DNA of 64,000 nucleotides from contig DF237122.1 of the NCBI GenBank assembly GCA_000708835.1, forward strand, positions 2,151-66,150. Reading direction: 5' to 3'. The notes under the pieces were generated by a model. The model was given only the letters and a program-made list of their open reading frames with translations. It was not told where the DNA came from and ran no database searches. A program made the position numbers and the translations under genes. The stretch is from Klebsormidium nitens. Lineage: Eukaryota > Streptophyta > Klebsormidiophyceae > Klebsormidiales > Klebsormidiaceae. Below are positions 38,336 to 49,770 of this stretch, in pieces. The first letter of the stretch is position 1; every line of letters begins with the position of its first letter.

Positions 38336-41300
38336 CTAGCTCCCACGCTCCACCTCCTCGGTGGGAAACTCAAATAAGGAAAACCTGGCCCGCAGTTGAA
38401 GCACCTTGGCCGGGTCGACATCAAGCGCCACACCGGTCAGAAGCCAGTACCCCGGTTGCCGATCAGGCCCCCGAGTCAAGCTGGCAAGCCTGACGTACCT
38501 ACCCAGCTTCGACTCCTGCTGACGCTCGCGGTCGACCTCCCGCTCGTCAGACTCGTTCCCTTCGCAGGAGGTCGTCGTCGACCCCTGAGTCTCAGCCACA
38601 CTTACGCCACTGAGAGACGACAACGTCGGCAAGCCCCTGCTAGAGCTCCCGGAAGGGGTCCCCGTGCTTGCGGAAGGGGTCCGCCGAGAGGGCTCCCACT
38701 GGGAGGTGATTAGCCGCGCCCCCTCGAGGACGGAGTAGTGGCCCTTGATAGACAAGACCGGAGCGCTGTCCCCGGGCTTGGCCTTGGTGATGGCTAAACG
38801 GGCGCCTGTGAGCACGTGGACCTTGCCCTGCTGCTGCTCCGAATAAGAAACCTCGGCGCAATCCACCTAGGAATGTAAGAAGATGGGCTGCTTTAGTAGA
38901 CACAATCGAGTGATCGCGCCCTCGGTGTTCGGGTCTCGGAATCTAGGCGTGAGATCCTGGAGGGGGTTCACTTCCGAACAAACCCTTTCGCGAACCAAGT
39001 GGCCTTCCTGATTCCTGTCGAAAAGCCGTTTTGAAGTTTTCCATGTTTCGGAGAAACTTGTTAGCATTGCGGAATCCGCCTGACGTCGACCAATCTGTTG
39101 AAATTAGGTCGCAGGCGGTGCTGCCTTTCTGATGACAATATGCAGGACATCGTTCGGGGGTAACAAAGTAAGTAAAACCAACGGTTTTTTGAACACCCGT
39201 CTTGATATCCGGGTCATAGTCCCCGAGGATTACCTAGATGCTGACCACTGAACTTTCAAATGGTCTCTTCATTAATGCTGACTTCATTCTGACCATGAAA
39301 CAAATGAGGAGCACAACTACAAAACGTCAAAAAAGTAAAGTCACAACGCGTGTAAAACGAGTGTCGTCGCCGGTCGTTATGCAAGGTCGTAAAGTAGTTG
39401 GTCTGGTTCTTAGGAAGAGCGACTCTTCCTGCGCTCCAGATCCGTCAACATCATCCACGTACGCGCGCAGTTTCCGCCCTATGCATCATTGCGCGCCCGC
39501 TCGAACAACGAAACTCACGTTCATGCCTTTGAATTTGACATAGCGCGAAAGCGCGCTTCGGCCTGGGTGCCACTCGCCGCCCTCCATCCGGCTGGCAAAT
39601 CCGGCGCGCACCAGAATGTCGGGCAGCTGGTTGGTGCGCTCAATGCACAGCTCGAGCGTGTCGTTGTCAATGCCCGTGATCCAAAGTTTGATGCCAACCG
39701 GCACGCCGCCTGTGAAGCGTACCTGCACACACAATACGTGGACTTGAAGCTTCCACATGGCAGGCTCGGTTCAATCAGGGCTCAATCAGCCTCTGTTGAC
39801 GTCACGATGACCAGAAGGCTGTGGCCTTGATGGCCAGGTTGCTTCCATAAGTGGTAGTCCTGGTGAATAACCACCAGCGAGAAGACGCTTGCTTGCATTC
39901 AAAACTTCGAATCTGCATGCGGTTATCAGGTAAAAATAGGTGCATTCAGTCCGGCGCACATGCATAATGCCAAAGCCGTTATCCTGAATGCTGGTCGAAA
40001 CGATGGCTTTGTCTGGAGACAAAGCCATCGAGTAACGAGTAACAAAGCTATCAGCAGACCAAGGAAAGTGTGGAGAATTAATTCGAAACTAACAGTCGTC
40101 AGACGCCTGCTGGGCTGGCGCTCAGGACTTTGAGTGCCTATTGGCTTGTGTGATTCAGGACAATGACTATCAGGACTTTCTCGTTATCTGTAGTCAAGTG
40201 ATCATGCTTTGTTGCGCCCGTATTGAAGGCTACAGCATGGAAGTGCCTGTCGGCGAGTGCAATGCAACGCGTTAACGCTGCTCGCTGATATTATTTAGGC
40301 TCCGTAATGGCAGGTATTGTAATCAATTCTCGTACTGTACATTTGTGAATTTCAGAAGCACAAGGAGCGGGTGTTGGCAGACTCACAGGATCAGTATTGA
40401 CGTAGAACCTCCGGGCCATGCCAAACCGCGACATCTCCTGGAACAGAAACTCGCTGCCAGCCTTGACGGATACCGGGCTCCCTGCAGCACCGGCCGTTCC
40501 TAGCTCGGTCTCGCTGACGTACTGCCTCCAGGTTTCGCTGGTGGCCTGTGACGTCTGCTTGACGCGTTGGAAGTCGAGGTACGCCGCCAGGTCGAAGTGG
40601 GGCACCCGGCTCAGCGAAAAGGGGGTGCCCGAGCCATCGACGACTTGGTTCAAGCACCACCGGTTGGCGGCTGCAGGGAGAATGACACTGTTCAGATGCC
40701 GCGGAGGGGCCGCGGAAAGGATGGGCTGCGAAAGTGTTGGGTTTGGGTTTTGTGGCGTAACCAATAATTGGGCAAGGTGATTGATTAAGATTGCAATGGT
40801 AGGACGCAAGCTGACCACAGGAAAAGATCGAGGCTGGCGATGATCGGAGCCCCCTCCAAGCGGGTCCACCGAGGTGGTTCCTCGTACGCCAACACATCTT
40901 TGGACCAGTCTTCGCCAAAGGTTTCATTGTCTAGCACTTTGTCGAGATACGAGGGCATTGATGGACGATCGAAGCGAACACTTTCACGAGCAACAGAGCT
41001 GCTCGGTCCCTACTTGGTCCAGACCAATAGAAAACGCGCATCTGATTCAACCGGAAGCAATCAACTGAACCCCTAAAGGGATCCGGGGCGGCACCGGATG
41101 AACACCCAGCTGTCTGAAACGGCCCTGAAGCTCCCCAACAGCAAAACGTACTCACAAACTCGACGAATAGTCATCCGGTACGTACCTGCTTGGATCCACT
41201 TTATCGCATCTTCGAGAAGACGCCGCCGGGCCTCGTCTCGGACAAGCTCGCTCTGCAGGACGGTAGTGGCGGTAAATACCACGGCGTCGTCCGCAGTCCC

Positions 41301-44161
41301 ATGTTCGTCGGCTCTTGTCACCTCCTCCTGCGGGAGAGTCACACACATGTGTGGACCAGTCCAGAAGCCTGTACGGAGACGTGGGGCAGAGTAGAACGCG
41401 GTGGTCAGCCCGGATGTCCCACAGCGCTGGACTGGTACTTTCGTGTCAAGTCATCTTTATCTTCATGGTAAGGAGTTGGCTGACCCTTTGGGGATAGTTG
41501 GCTCCGCTTCACAGTGTGATTCACAAGGTTGGACTCAATTTTGCAGGAGGGAAAATGGAAGCACCACGGGGCAAGCTGATGAAGTTGGCACATAACGTGC
41601 CTGTTCAAACGGAAATCAATTAGCAGCTTTGAGGACCTCTGTTCGGGGGATACCTGTTCGTCCTTCGTGCTGAAATGTACGCAAAACCGATCATTAATGT
41701 TTCAATTGAGAGCCCTGCAAACAAGAATTCCTGATTGTGGAAAGACTGATGAAGATTAGCTGCAACTCCTGGGCAGGTCAGATCCAACTAGCGGGGGTGC
41801 TTATGCTGGTGATTGCCTGTCCGTGCTTGAAGTAAAGTGGCGTAAACCTCAAACAAGCATCATGCCAGGTTGTATTCAGACTGTTGACAGGTGGAGCTCA
41901 AATGCAATCCGAACATGGGCCCAACATATCAGCCCCTCCACTCGACCCGTAAGCTTACCTTGTGCTCTCCTGACGCCGCAGCCGAGCTGCCGAACTCGAC
42001 GCCGGCAGAGAGACCGGTTCCGTCCGGCGTCGTGGCCCCCAAGCTTGCTTTCGTGTTGGTCGCCGCACGTCGACCTCCGAGTTCCTCAGTCTTGCTCCCC
42101 GACTGCTGCCGAAGTGTGCCCACGTTCACAGCCATCACAACGACAAGGCCGGTCTCGAGGATGTGTTGTGCCAGCACGCGCGCGTTCCAGGTTCTTGGGA
42201 GGGCCGCTTCCAACTCTGGGATCATGCCCAACCTGACACACAGAAAAGCGTATATTTGTGGACCTAGCAATCTGCATGTTCAAAGCGCAAGAAACCTATA
42301 CTGTTCGTTGGTAGGCACTAAGAAGCTCGAGAAACCTATCGTTTTCGTTGTTAAGCACTAGCCTGTATATCTGCATGATAAGGAGGGCGCCGATTCTGAG
42401 ATGAGCTGAGTTAGAACTGACGTTCGCAAAAATTACGCGGCACCTGACGGCGTACTCGCTCTATGAATGCAATCGAAACAAGACGAAAGGCTGTTTAGAC
42501 AGTTGCAAGCGCCAAGAAGTTTGGCACCTTTAATCGTGGCAATCAATCTATTGGCAACAGCTATCCAAAAGTCACCCGATCGCAAAGCCAGAGGATTGGA
42601 AAGCAAACGAATGAAATCTTGTGAGCTGTAATAGAGCGTTAGACAATCTTGTCACAAGCAGAGGCGATAAGAGCGTTGGTAGTCAGGTGCAAGTCTTACT
42701 TGGTGCCGTCCTTTAAATCGGAGTTGCACAGACTAAGACTGGACAGGAAGTTGTCCTCTTCGCAGAAGTCATGTGACGACAGCTGCATCCGCAGCTCGGC
42801 ATGACCCCTGGAATGGCCCGCGCCAATGGTGACACTGTGGATCATTGCGCCCGCTGTCAGTGCAGATGCACTACCAGAGGCAGCCTGCAAGAAAGGGGAG
42901 AGAGGATGGGTAAACAGCATGGATCCTGCTTTCACAACATTCAATAGGATGTCTCGCTTGCGCCTCATGCCGCACATTCGCTCCCCGCCTCGTCTTTGAC
43001 CTTGGCTTATTTATAGCTGGACATCTCATCAGCACGATAAAACAGGTCTGCGCAGGTTCCGGCATGACTCCTTCTGCTACACATAGCTCTCTACACACTC
43101 AAAAGATGCGTGAAAGGAAGTCTAAAACGTTGTCCTGCGATTGGGAGTCCTTGAAACCATCCTCTGACAATGGGCACTTTTTGAAACAGGGTAGACTACT
43201 GTAGCTTACACCTCGCTGCTTTTCTGTCGGCACTTTTGGAGGTTTTGGCACCGGCCTTGACTCACACAAGATTAGAGCAAAGGAAAGGAAGCAGAGAACC
43301 ATGTGACTGATCCAACCGCAAACCATAATTCTGGATCATTCTTCTCCGGATCCGTAAGCCAACAAGGGTTTCCAACAAGTAGAGAATCCCCACCTCCTTC
43401 TTGCCCTCTGCATGCTCTATTGTGACCTTCTTGTGCAGGCTCGTGTGATGCCTAACGTTGGCAGGTAAGTGTTCAAGCCGCCCTTTGCAGACCTCCACTG
43501 TTCTCAGGACTGGCGAGAGATGGACCAGCGGCTTGTTCAGCTGAGCCGAAGGCCTGAGCTCTGGGAAGCCAGTCCCGCAGCCTAGGGTGTCGCAAAGGGG
43601 GGACGCTACCTGTATGAGAGATGCCTCAATCTGACTCCCTGGCAGGTAATCCTGAAAGCGGAGCAGGTTCAGAGCAAATGCTTGGATGAGGCCCCCAAAG
43701 TATCAGAACAGTTCTGACAAAGGGAAAAGCTCTCTTACACATGTGCAGTCAAAGATTTGCCTGAAGCCAGCAATGGGTGGAAGCTGGACAATCATAAGGT
43801 GCCTGTGAAGCAGACTTTGCAGTCACCTTACCCATGGGTTGCTGAGCTCTCTGCTGTGATTGATTGGTGAGCTCAATCAATCACTCCGCAAAGCCAAGCC
43901 GACAGCTCACACCAAGATGGTCACAAAAAAATTGCAAGCCAAGTCTCTCGCTGGGACGTTCCCCTGACATTCCCGGTGTTCAGGTATGATGAGCAGTGCA
44001 TTGTCCACATAGGAAGGTCCAAAACCTAAGCAGCGTCCCAAAACCCTCGAAGTGCAGGCTGCTTGGGCAGTCAAAGTCTCGGTGCTGTGAAGACTGACCT
44101 TGGTTTCATCACGACGAAAAATCCTTCTGACCCGGTTCAAGAGGGCCTTGACCCTGTCCAT
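38336..44161 (-). CDS. unrecognised 646-residue protein, eight exons
   Basis: Eight minus-strand exons join in phase: 44161-44099, 43651-43394, 42884-42700, 42232-41959, 41327-41186, 40670-40387, 39722-39519 and 38866-38336. Every junction is GT-AG and the sum is divisible by three, which strongly supports one gene. The protein starts MDRVKALLNRVRRIFRRDETK (a basic helix). It continues with a mixed alpha/beta region (VTIGAGHSRGHAELRMQL, LEAALPRTWNARVLAQHIL, LLEDAIKWIQAANRWCLNQ, VPHFDLAAYLDFQR, FLFQEMSRFGMARRFYVN) and a Ser/Thr-rich insert at about 530-590. A C-terminal region has two copies of a V/L-L-TGA-x-L strand motif (489-494 and 613-618), each followed by a VL-L stretch. No signal peptide or membrane helix was seen. 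I do not recognise the family; the ordered, non-repetitive sequence implies a folded protein rather than a spurious frame. Confidence 0.78.
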
Positions 44162-45162
44162 TCCGCTGGGTTGCCGCCTTCCTGTAAGCTGAGGGGGAAT
44201 ACAGCGTCAGTGCGCTAAAATAAGTCAGGGTTTTGATGGAATTCAAAAATATCAGAAGAGGTCAACATAGTAAAGACCTAGCTGGAAACGCTTCTTCTTT
44301 GCCTGGACGATGCCTTGAATCTTCTTATGGGAGTTCTTACACAACTTGCCTTCAGACCAGGCCCGTCCTTATGTGCAATAGCTTCAGTAATCCAGAAGGG
44401 ACTGACAACCCTCTGCATGTCGAGTAACATGTTAGGCCACATGGTCCAACATTCTGAAGTGCATGGCCTGTACATGAATCCAAACATTATGTTACTATCG
44501 TTCACAAGTGGTTTATTCAACTTTGTGCAGTATCCTTCTGGCCTGTCCTTGGACATTTCAGAGGAAAAAAAGTTAGAGGGAAGCCCATCAAACCAGAATA
44601 AAACACCCTTCTTGCGAATGAGCTTACCGTCAGACACTAGTAACATTCAACGCTCTCTCCAAGATCGAAACAATTGTGTTTAAGCTCAGCTGTACACCAC
44701 AACACCTCAGTCCCGAGGGAGTGTTTGCACTTATTGCTGGCTCTTGCGCATCAACTGAGCAGCTCGTGAACAATAGAAAGCATACCAACTTCTTTACCTA
44801 ACAGCTCGGCCCAAGCAATTTGCTTATCCTGGCAGCTTCAAACAAGGCCAGCTTTTCACCTGAGGGAGAACATTCAAGGCAGACTTTTAAGCTAATCTTA
44901 CTACAAAGTTTCCCCAGCAAATCCTCCATCAACCTATGCACTGAAGCAAACAAACCCTTGTACCTCCAGCTAATTACTCACCTGATGATCACATCGTGCA
45001 GATAGAATTGTGCTCTGTTCTCCCTTTGTTCCTCTGTTCACCAGCTCGCAGCTCCAACAGCTGCCAATATATGGCGCTTGTCTTTCAATTGGTGCTGCAC
45101 AAGCGTGACTACCAAAGGGATGTGGCCTCCAACTTCTGTTCGCCTTAAAGTTGATTCAAAAA
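44162..45162. other. intergenic stretch, nothing firm
   Basis: Upstream of the 646-residue gene, so it should hold that gene's promoter. Overlapping frames on both strands at 44278-44683 (each about 122 codons) are mutually exclusive and carry no motif; neither is supported. Confidence 0.35.
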
Positions 45163-45617
45163 ATGAATGCTTGCAAATTGTGGAGATTTTCCAGGTAAGG
45201 CTCCCTGGGGCAAGCCTGCAGGCTGCAGTGCGTAGCTGACCAATGCAGTGGCCAATGCCGTATATGTCGCTGCCACATCAAAAAGTCAAACGCATCTTTC
45301 CAAGCGCCTCTGATTGCAGGGGTTTGTGCCTTCCCAGTAGAAAGCCCCAGGGGGAAGTGGAGATTGAGAGGAATATTGATGAGAATAACGTCCCGATACC
45401 ACCCCACCTTACTCCCGTCTTGTCTCCTTTTGTCAGTCTACGGTACTCCACTTTCACAAGCATCACGTACGGTACAATTAAGCCCCTGCAAAAGCACCCT
45501 CGATCGTCACAAAAAGGTGAAAAGATGCAACGCAGCACGTCACAAGATTCCGTTTTGATGCGCTGGCATCACAGCAGCACCCTGAGGCGTGTGCTGGATT
45601 CCGTTCGAGGAATCTAG
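45163..45617 (+). CDS. possible two-exon small protein gene
   Basis: An ATG at 45163 opens a 32-nt exon ending CCAG|GTAAGG at 45194. A good acceptor (TGATTGCAG) at 45319 starts a second exon, 45320-45617, that continues in the right phase to a TAG, for 109 residues in all. The product has an acidic patch (EVEIERNIDENN), a proline segment and a basic Ser-rich tail. No family is recognised. Support is only the matching splice phase and clean splice signals, which can arise by chance; about 80 codons of exon 2 also lie beside a repeat-rich region. Confidence 0.3.
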
Positions 45618-46394
45618 TTGGTCCGCGCGTGCAGGCTCGCGATCAGCGGCCCGCCCGGGCGGCTCGCGCCAAGGCACTGCACGTACGGCGGCCGCGTGAC
45701 TGCATGCAGGTTGATGCTGGCTCGCGGCTAGCTAGCTGAGCTGCCTTTTTGAATCAACGATGACAACGAGGCAGCATGGTGCAGCTGAACCGCGTGCTCT
45801 TTAGTTCGTCGAAGATGGCTACGGCCGCCGGGCCTTATGAAAATAATAAGAGGACACCAGGAGAGCACACAATAATCCAGTGTAGAACAAACCACACAAT
45901 GATGGATACAAGAGATGGATACAAGAGATCGACTTTTGTCTCACTGTCGTCAAGCTGCGATTCGATGTACTGCGTGTTGGTGCATGAATCAGGTGCACCG
46001 ATTCAGAACATGACGCCGCAAAATACCTGTCATTCTTTTGTTTCTTTAGGCGATGGAAAAGCGGCACCGCCCTTATATGTACTAATGGCGCACTAGGAAG
46101 GCACGATGCGTTAGACATGAGGATCGCCTGCAAGCTCTTGGGAACGATGAGATGCATTGAAGGACCCTCGGCCCCTGCCAGCCAGCAATGATCAGAAGGA
46201 CCTAATTATCAAGCGCGCCTGCTCAATTGCGCAGGACATGATGATCGAACAAAGACCAAAGGTGACGCGACTGGGGCAGGATGGCCATGGAGTACAGTTA
46301 AGAAGCGCAGCCAACATCTCTCCGATCACAGGTGGAGCGGGTCCCGCATTCATATGAAGAGAGTCCGGAATGACACCCGAGTCAAGCTCTCACG
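45618..46394. other. intergenic stretch, nothing recognised
   Basis: Downstream of the MMAA-type gene's stop. Contains paired GATGGATACAAGAGATGGATAC-like short repeats near 45901-45925 and scattered GCATGC words. No supported gene. Confidence 0.35.
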
Positions 46395-49097
46395 TCAACA
46401 AGCTTGCTTCGAGTCAAAAAAGGAGCGAGCAATGTCGATGGCAGCAAGTCGCGGGTTCAAGGTCCCAAGCAAGACCTCCCGTTCGAGCTTGAGAACCTTT
46501 GACTGGATGTCGGGGTCCGCTCTCAACCTGCACACAAGGTTCAAGCCGATCAGGCCTAGTCCCGAATCTCCCTTGAGTACCACTTTCACTTGATGCGAAT
46601 GTATCGAGAAAGGCTTTACACCAAAAGTAATGCGAAGTACGTGCTCATGCGGAATTTGTTCCGTTGCGTCCGCCATTCCACAGGACAGCAGCGGGTAGCT
46701 TTCCGTACCCCGACAGAATCAAGTCAAGATCACCGCTAGCAGGGTGTTTCAAAGTAGACCAACAAAGAAGAAAGGAAAAGGCTGAAATGGTCGGAGAAGA
46801 AAGACGACATGAAACAGACCGGAAGGAACTGACCCTGAAGAGGACGGAGAAGAACATACAAAAAGCTGGTCCGACTCGGACAGAGTTTGAGGTTGTCCAA
46901 AAGCTGAGTATCAACAGGCAATGAACGGCGAACAAGCGAAGTATAACCTGGATCGACTGCGAAAGAGACGTTCACTTATGTTGTCAGAGTACTTGCAACC
47001 AATTCTCCGAACTTGAGAAGCTCACACACTTACGCACCTGTCTTCGAAGGCCTCTTTCACGGTGCTCCACATGAGCCGCTTCCGCTGCCCTTTCCGCCGG
47101 AGCTCGAGCTCGCCCGCACCTTCCATCATTTCCCGAAACTCGAGCGCCTTCTCCCAAACGGTCCGAACGCCCTCCCCAGTCCGAGCGCTACAAGACAAAA
47201 CCTACAGAAAAAGCACGTTTTGTGACGAGCCCCTCGTCAAGTGGGCGGGAAAACTGACGCTTCAAACAAGCCAGGGAGGCATACCGAGTGACGTGCTGAT
47301 TGCGAAGGCAAGAGGCCTATACAGCAATCTCCAGATCATATACCCTTCCCTGGCGGCTGAGCTCGCAAGGCCGCAGGATGGTGGTGTTTCTGATGGGAAT
47401 GTTTCTGACATCCGGTCGTTTGTCACTGTCGCACTGGCTGCGTAGTAGCTCCGTTGAAGGCTGTGGGACTGCTCGATCGAAAAAGGGCTCCAATTCGAAT
47501 TTGTGTCCAATCGCCAGACGGCAGCTGCAGGGTCAGGCAGGCAGTCTGTGGCAACTCAAGATACGTCTTTCAAGACTGAGTAACGAATTTTGAATGCCTG
47601 TTTTGTAGTTTCCCTCACCTGCGGGAGCCAGTGGCGCGACCGGGGCCTCAGATAGCTCAATGCCGCTCGGTACTCTCCGACTGAATGCTCCGCAACGTCT
47701 TTCATCTCTCCGTCAGCTTTGTTGACCACAAGTAAATCTGCCACCTCAACCACCCCCTTTTTGAGGCCCTGTAATTGATCCCCCCCGGCAGGAGGCAGGA
47801 CCAGCATCAACAGGTCGACGATGTCAGCGACGGCGGTGTCGGCTTGGCCGCCGCCGACAGTCTCGACCATCAGGAAGTTGTAACCGGCAGCCTGCCCGGA
47901 AGAAGAACTGGAATCAGTGGACATGTAAACTTTCGAGGGAAAGCTTCCAGAAAGGACGAGATAGGGCAGTCAGATCCCAGCTGCGGTTTTGAACTCCTTC
48001 CAGCTCGTCCTTGTCGAGCTACAACACGGAGGCCCTGTCATTCAGCTGAAATTTTTGAAATATGAACAGGGCAAAGAGAAGAGAGCTCATCAGCAGCTCA
48101 AGCGAACATGTGATGCGGAGAGTAGCCCTTATGGTCGATGTTTCGAATGCAATCTGTTCAATTGCACCTTGAGAGGTCGGTGTTCTGGCACAGTGCGTAA
48201 AGGAGTACACGACCAATCCCCATCTCTAAATTGTATCTCGAAAGTAGCTGTCATGAGTAGAGACAGTCCTTTCAAGGATGACCCAGGAAACTCGGGCTGC
48301 ACCCTACTGAAAATTTCACTGTACCCGCTTTTGCTCATGCAGCTAAACCAGAGAAAGTACAGAGTCGGGCACCTGTTGAGCCAGCCTTTCGCCAATGGGG
48401 CGCAGTAGCTTCACAACTAATGAGAAACACTCACTTCGCAGAGGGCGGCAGCGTCAGCCGTGTTCCGCGCTACTCCGCCCTTATGCCCCCTGCTCGGTGT
48501 CGGCCTGACATATGCACTGGGGTTCTTTGACAGCTCCTCCATCCGTGTCTTGTCCCCCAGAATAGAACCCCCCGACTGATCAGATGATGGGTCCACCGCC
48601 AGCACTGCGACTCTCCCCCCACCTTCGATTGCCAGATTCCCAAGCCTCTCTAGCAGACTGGACTTGCCAGCCCCGGGAGGCCCTGTCACGCCGACCCTGA
48701 ACATCTTGGACTTGGACTGTGAGTCTGTGCTGGCAGCAGCAAGATGCTGGAGAAGGCCTGCACTCTGAATTTGATGGTCCCATCTTCTAGACTCGCAGAG
48801 GGTGATGGCACGGCTGAGGGCAGATAGCTGACCAGAGAGGATGCCGTCTGCTAGGCTTTGGGTTTGCTTGTCTAGCTTGTAACCCAGGGTTTCTGGTTCG
48901 GGTACATGAGAAGGAAGACTCTGATCAGGAGCTGTATGAAAACACAAACTTGTATTGCCGGGAGCCTGTGCTGAATTTGTTGATGGCTGGTGCAGTGGAA
49001 ACCTTAAGAAGCGGGGTAAGAAAGAGTAGAATGTGCTCGTGGCGCTGAAAGATTTCAAAATCAGCTCAGCACCCTTCTGAGATGCAAACGAATGCAT
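46395..49097 (-). CDS. methylmalonyl-CoA mutase-associated GTPase (MMAA/MeaB, ArgK-type G3E GTPase)
   Basis: Four minus-strand exons, 49097-48435, 47891-47619, 47201-47038 and 46527-46395, give 410 residues. The G3E GTPase signatures are clear: Walker A GPPGAGKSS (139-147), the DPSSDQSGGSILGDKTRM block, RPTPSRGHKGGVARNT, the ETVGGGQ switch (231-237) and NKAD (278-281). The C-terminal LELRRKGQRKRLMW helix and DPDIQSKVLKLEREVLLGTL end the protein as in the family. MMAA/MeaB chaperones load adenosylcobalamin onto methylmalonyl-CoA mutase and protect it, using GTP. The first 60 residues are rich in Ser, Phe, Leu and Arg with few acids, fitting a mitochondrial presequence. The start is the first true ATG in the open frame; the frame upstream has none. 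One oddity: the switch reads VGGGQ where the family usually has VGVGQ. Confidence 0.92.
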
Positions 49098-49770
49098 GCT
49101 TGGGCTCTTTACTACCAGTATTGATATAGCTTGCAGGAAACAGACATGAATGCAAGTTACAACTACAGAAGAGAGCAAGAATACAAGACCAAAGGTTCCT
49201 CGAGCAAGTGGATCCGCCACAGTACAAGTAGTACTACCGTCCTATCCGGTAGTAAGCTTAGTACTACCGTCCTATCCTACTAGTAGTACATGCTCGCTGG
49301 CGCCAAGCTGCCATGCACTGCCAGCGCGCATGCAGTGCTACAGAGTTGCTCATGCATGCTGAAGGCTGCGCCAGCCTGAAAGCCAGAGGTAATGGGGTTT
49401 GCGAGAATGGTAATGATCGTCAGCAGATTTGACTGCCGCCTGGCAAGACGGCGGGACCGGGCTTCAAGTTCCGGCGTCCGCCGCCCTTCAAGTCGCGGTT
49501 CTTGACATCTACAGTGCCGGTTCATTCGATGCCCGAGGTGTCGGAACAGTCGGTAGCAGTCGGAACCCTCGCAGGGAATTGCGCGCTATCGCTAGCCCTA
49601 GTTCTTTGCCAGCCCGCTCTTTTACATCAAGAATTGGCGCACTCTGCTACTAGTACTACTACCTAGTTCAGAGTCACAGTTTGCTTTCACCTGCTAGCTT
49701 GAAACTTGGATATGAACCAAACCTCCAACTTCCAAGTTGGAAACATCAGATTTGCTCAGCAATTGTCTGC
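49098..49770. promoter_or_regulatory. divergent intergenic region (MMAA / BTB paralogue 2)
   Basis: Some 670 bp between divergent starts. It contains the 30-bp-period direct repeat at 49229-49277 and further CTACTAGTACTACTACC at about 49647-49663. No TATA box was identified. Confidence 0.4.
49229..49277 (+). repeat. direct repeat, two perfect 19-bp copies
   Basis: TAGTACTACCGTCCTATCC occurs at 49229-49247 and again at 49259-49277, a 30-bp period. The palindrome CTACTAGTAG follows directly. It could be a promoter element pair for either flanking gene. Confidence 0.85.

Noticed and set aside
38336-44161. Resemblance of the C-terminal TGA-x-L ... VL-LR-RFS pattern to the tail of plant MACPF proteins
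   Set aside because: The MACPF signature is not visible in the upstream exons, and the match is a few residues recalled from memory, so no family was assigned.
44278-44683. Two overlapping 122-codon frames on opposite strands
   Set aside because: They exclude each other, and neither has splice partners or recognisable sequence.
46664-46924. 86-codon lysine/glutamate-rich frame on the + strand
   Set aside because: It lies wholly within intron 3 of the MMAA-type gene and is explained by A/G-rich intron sequence.
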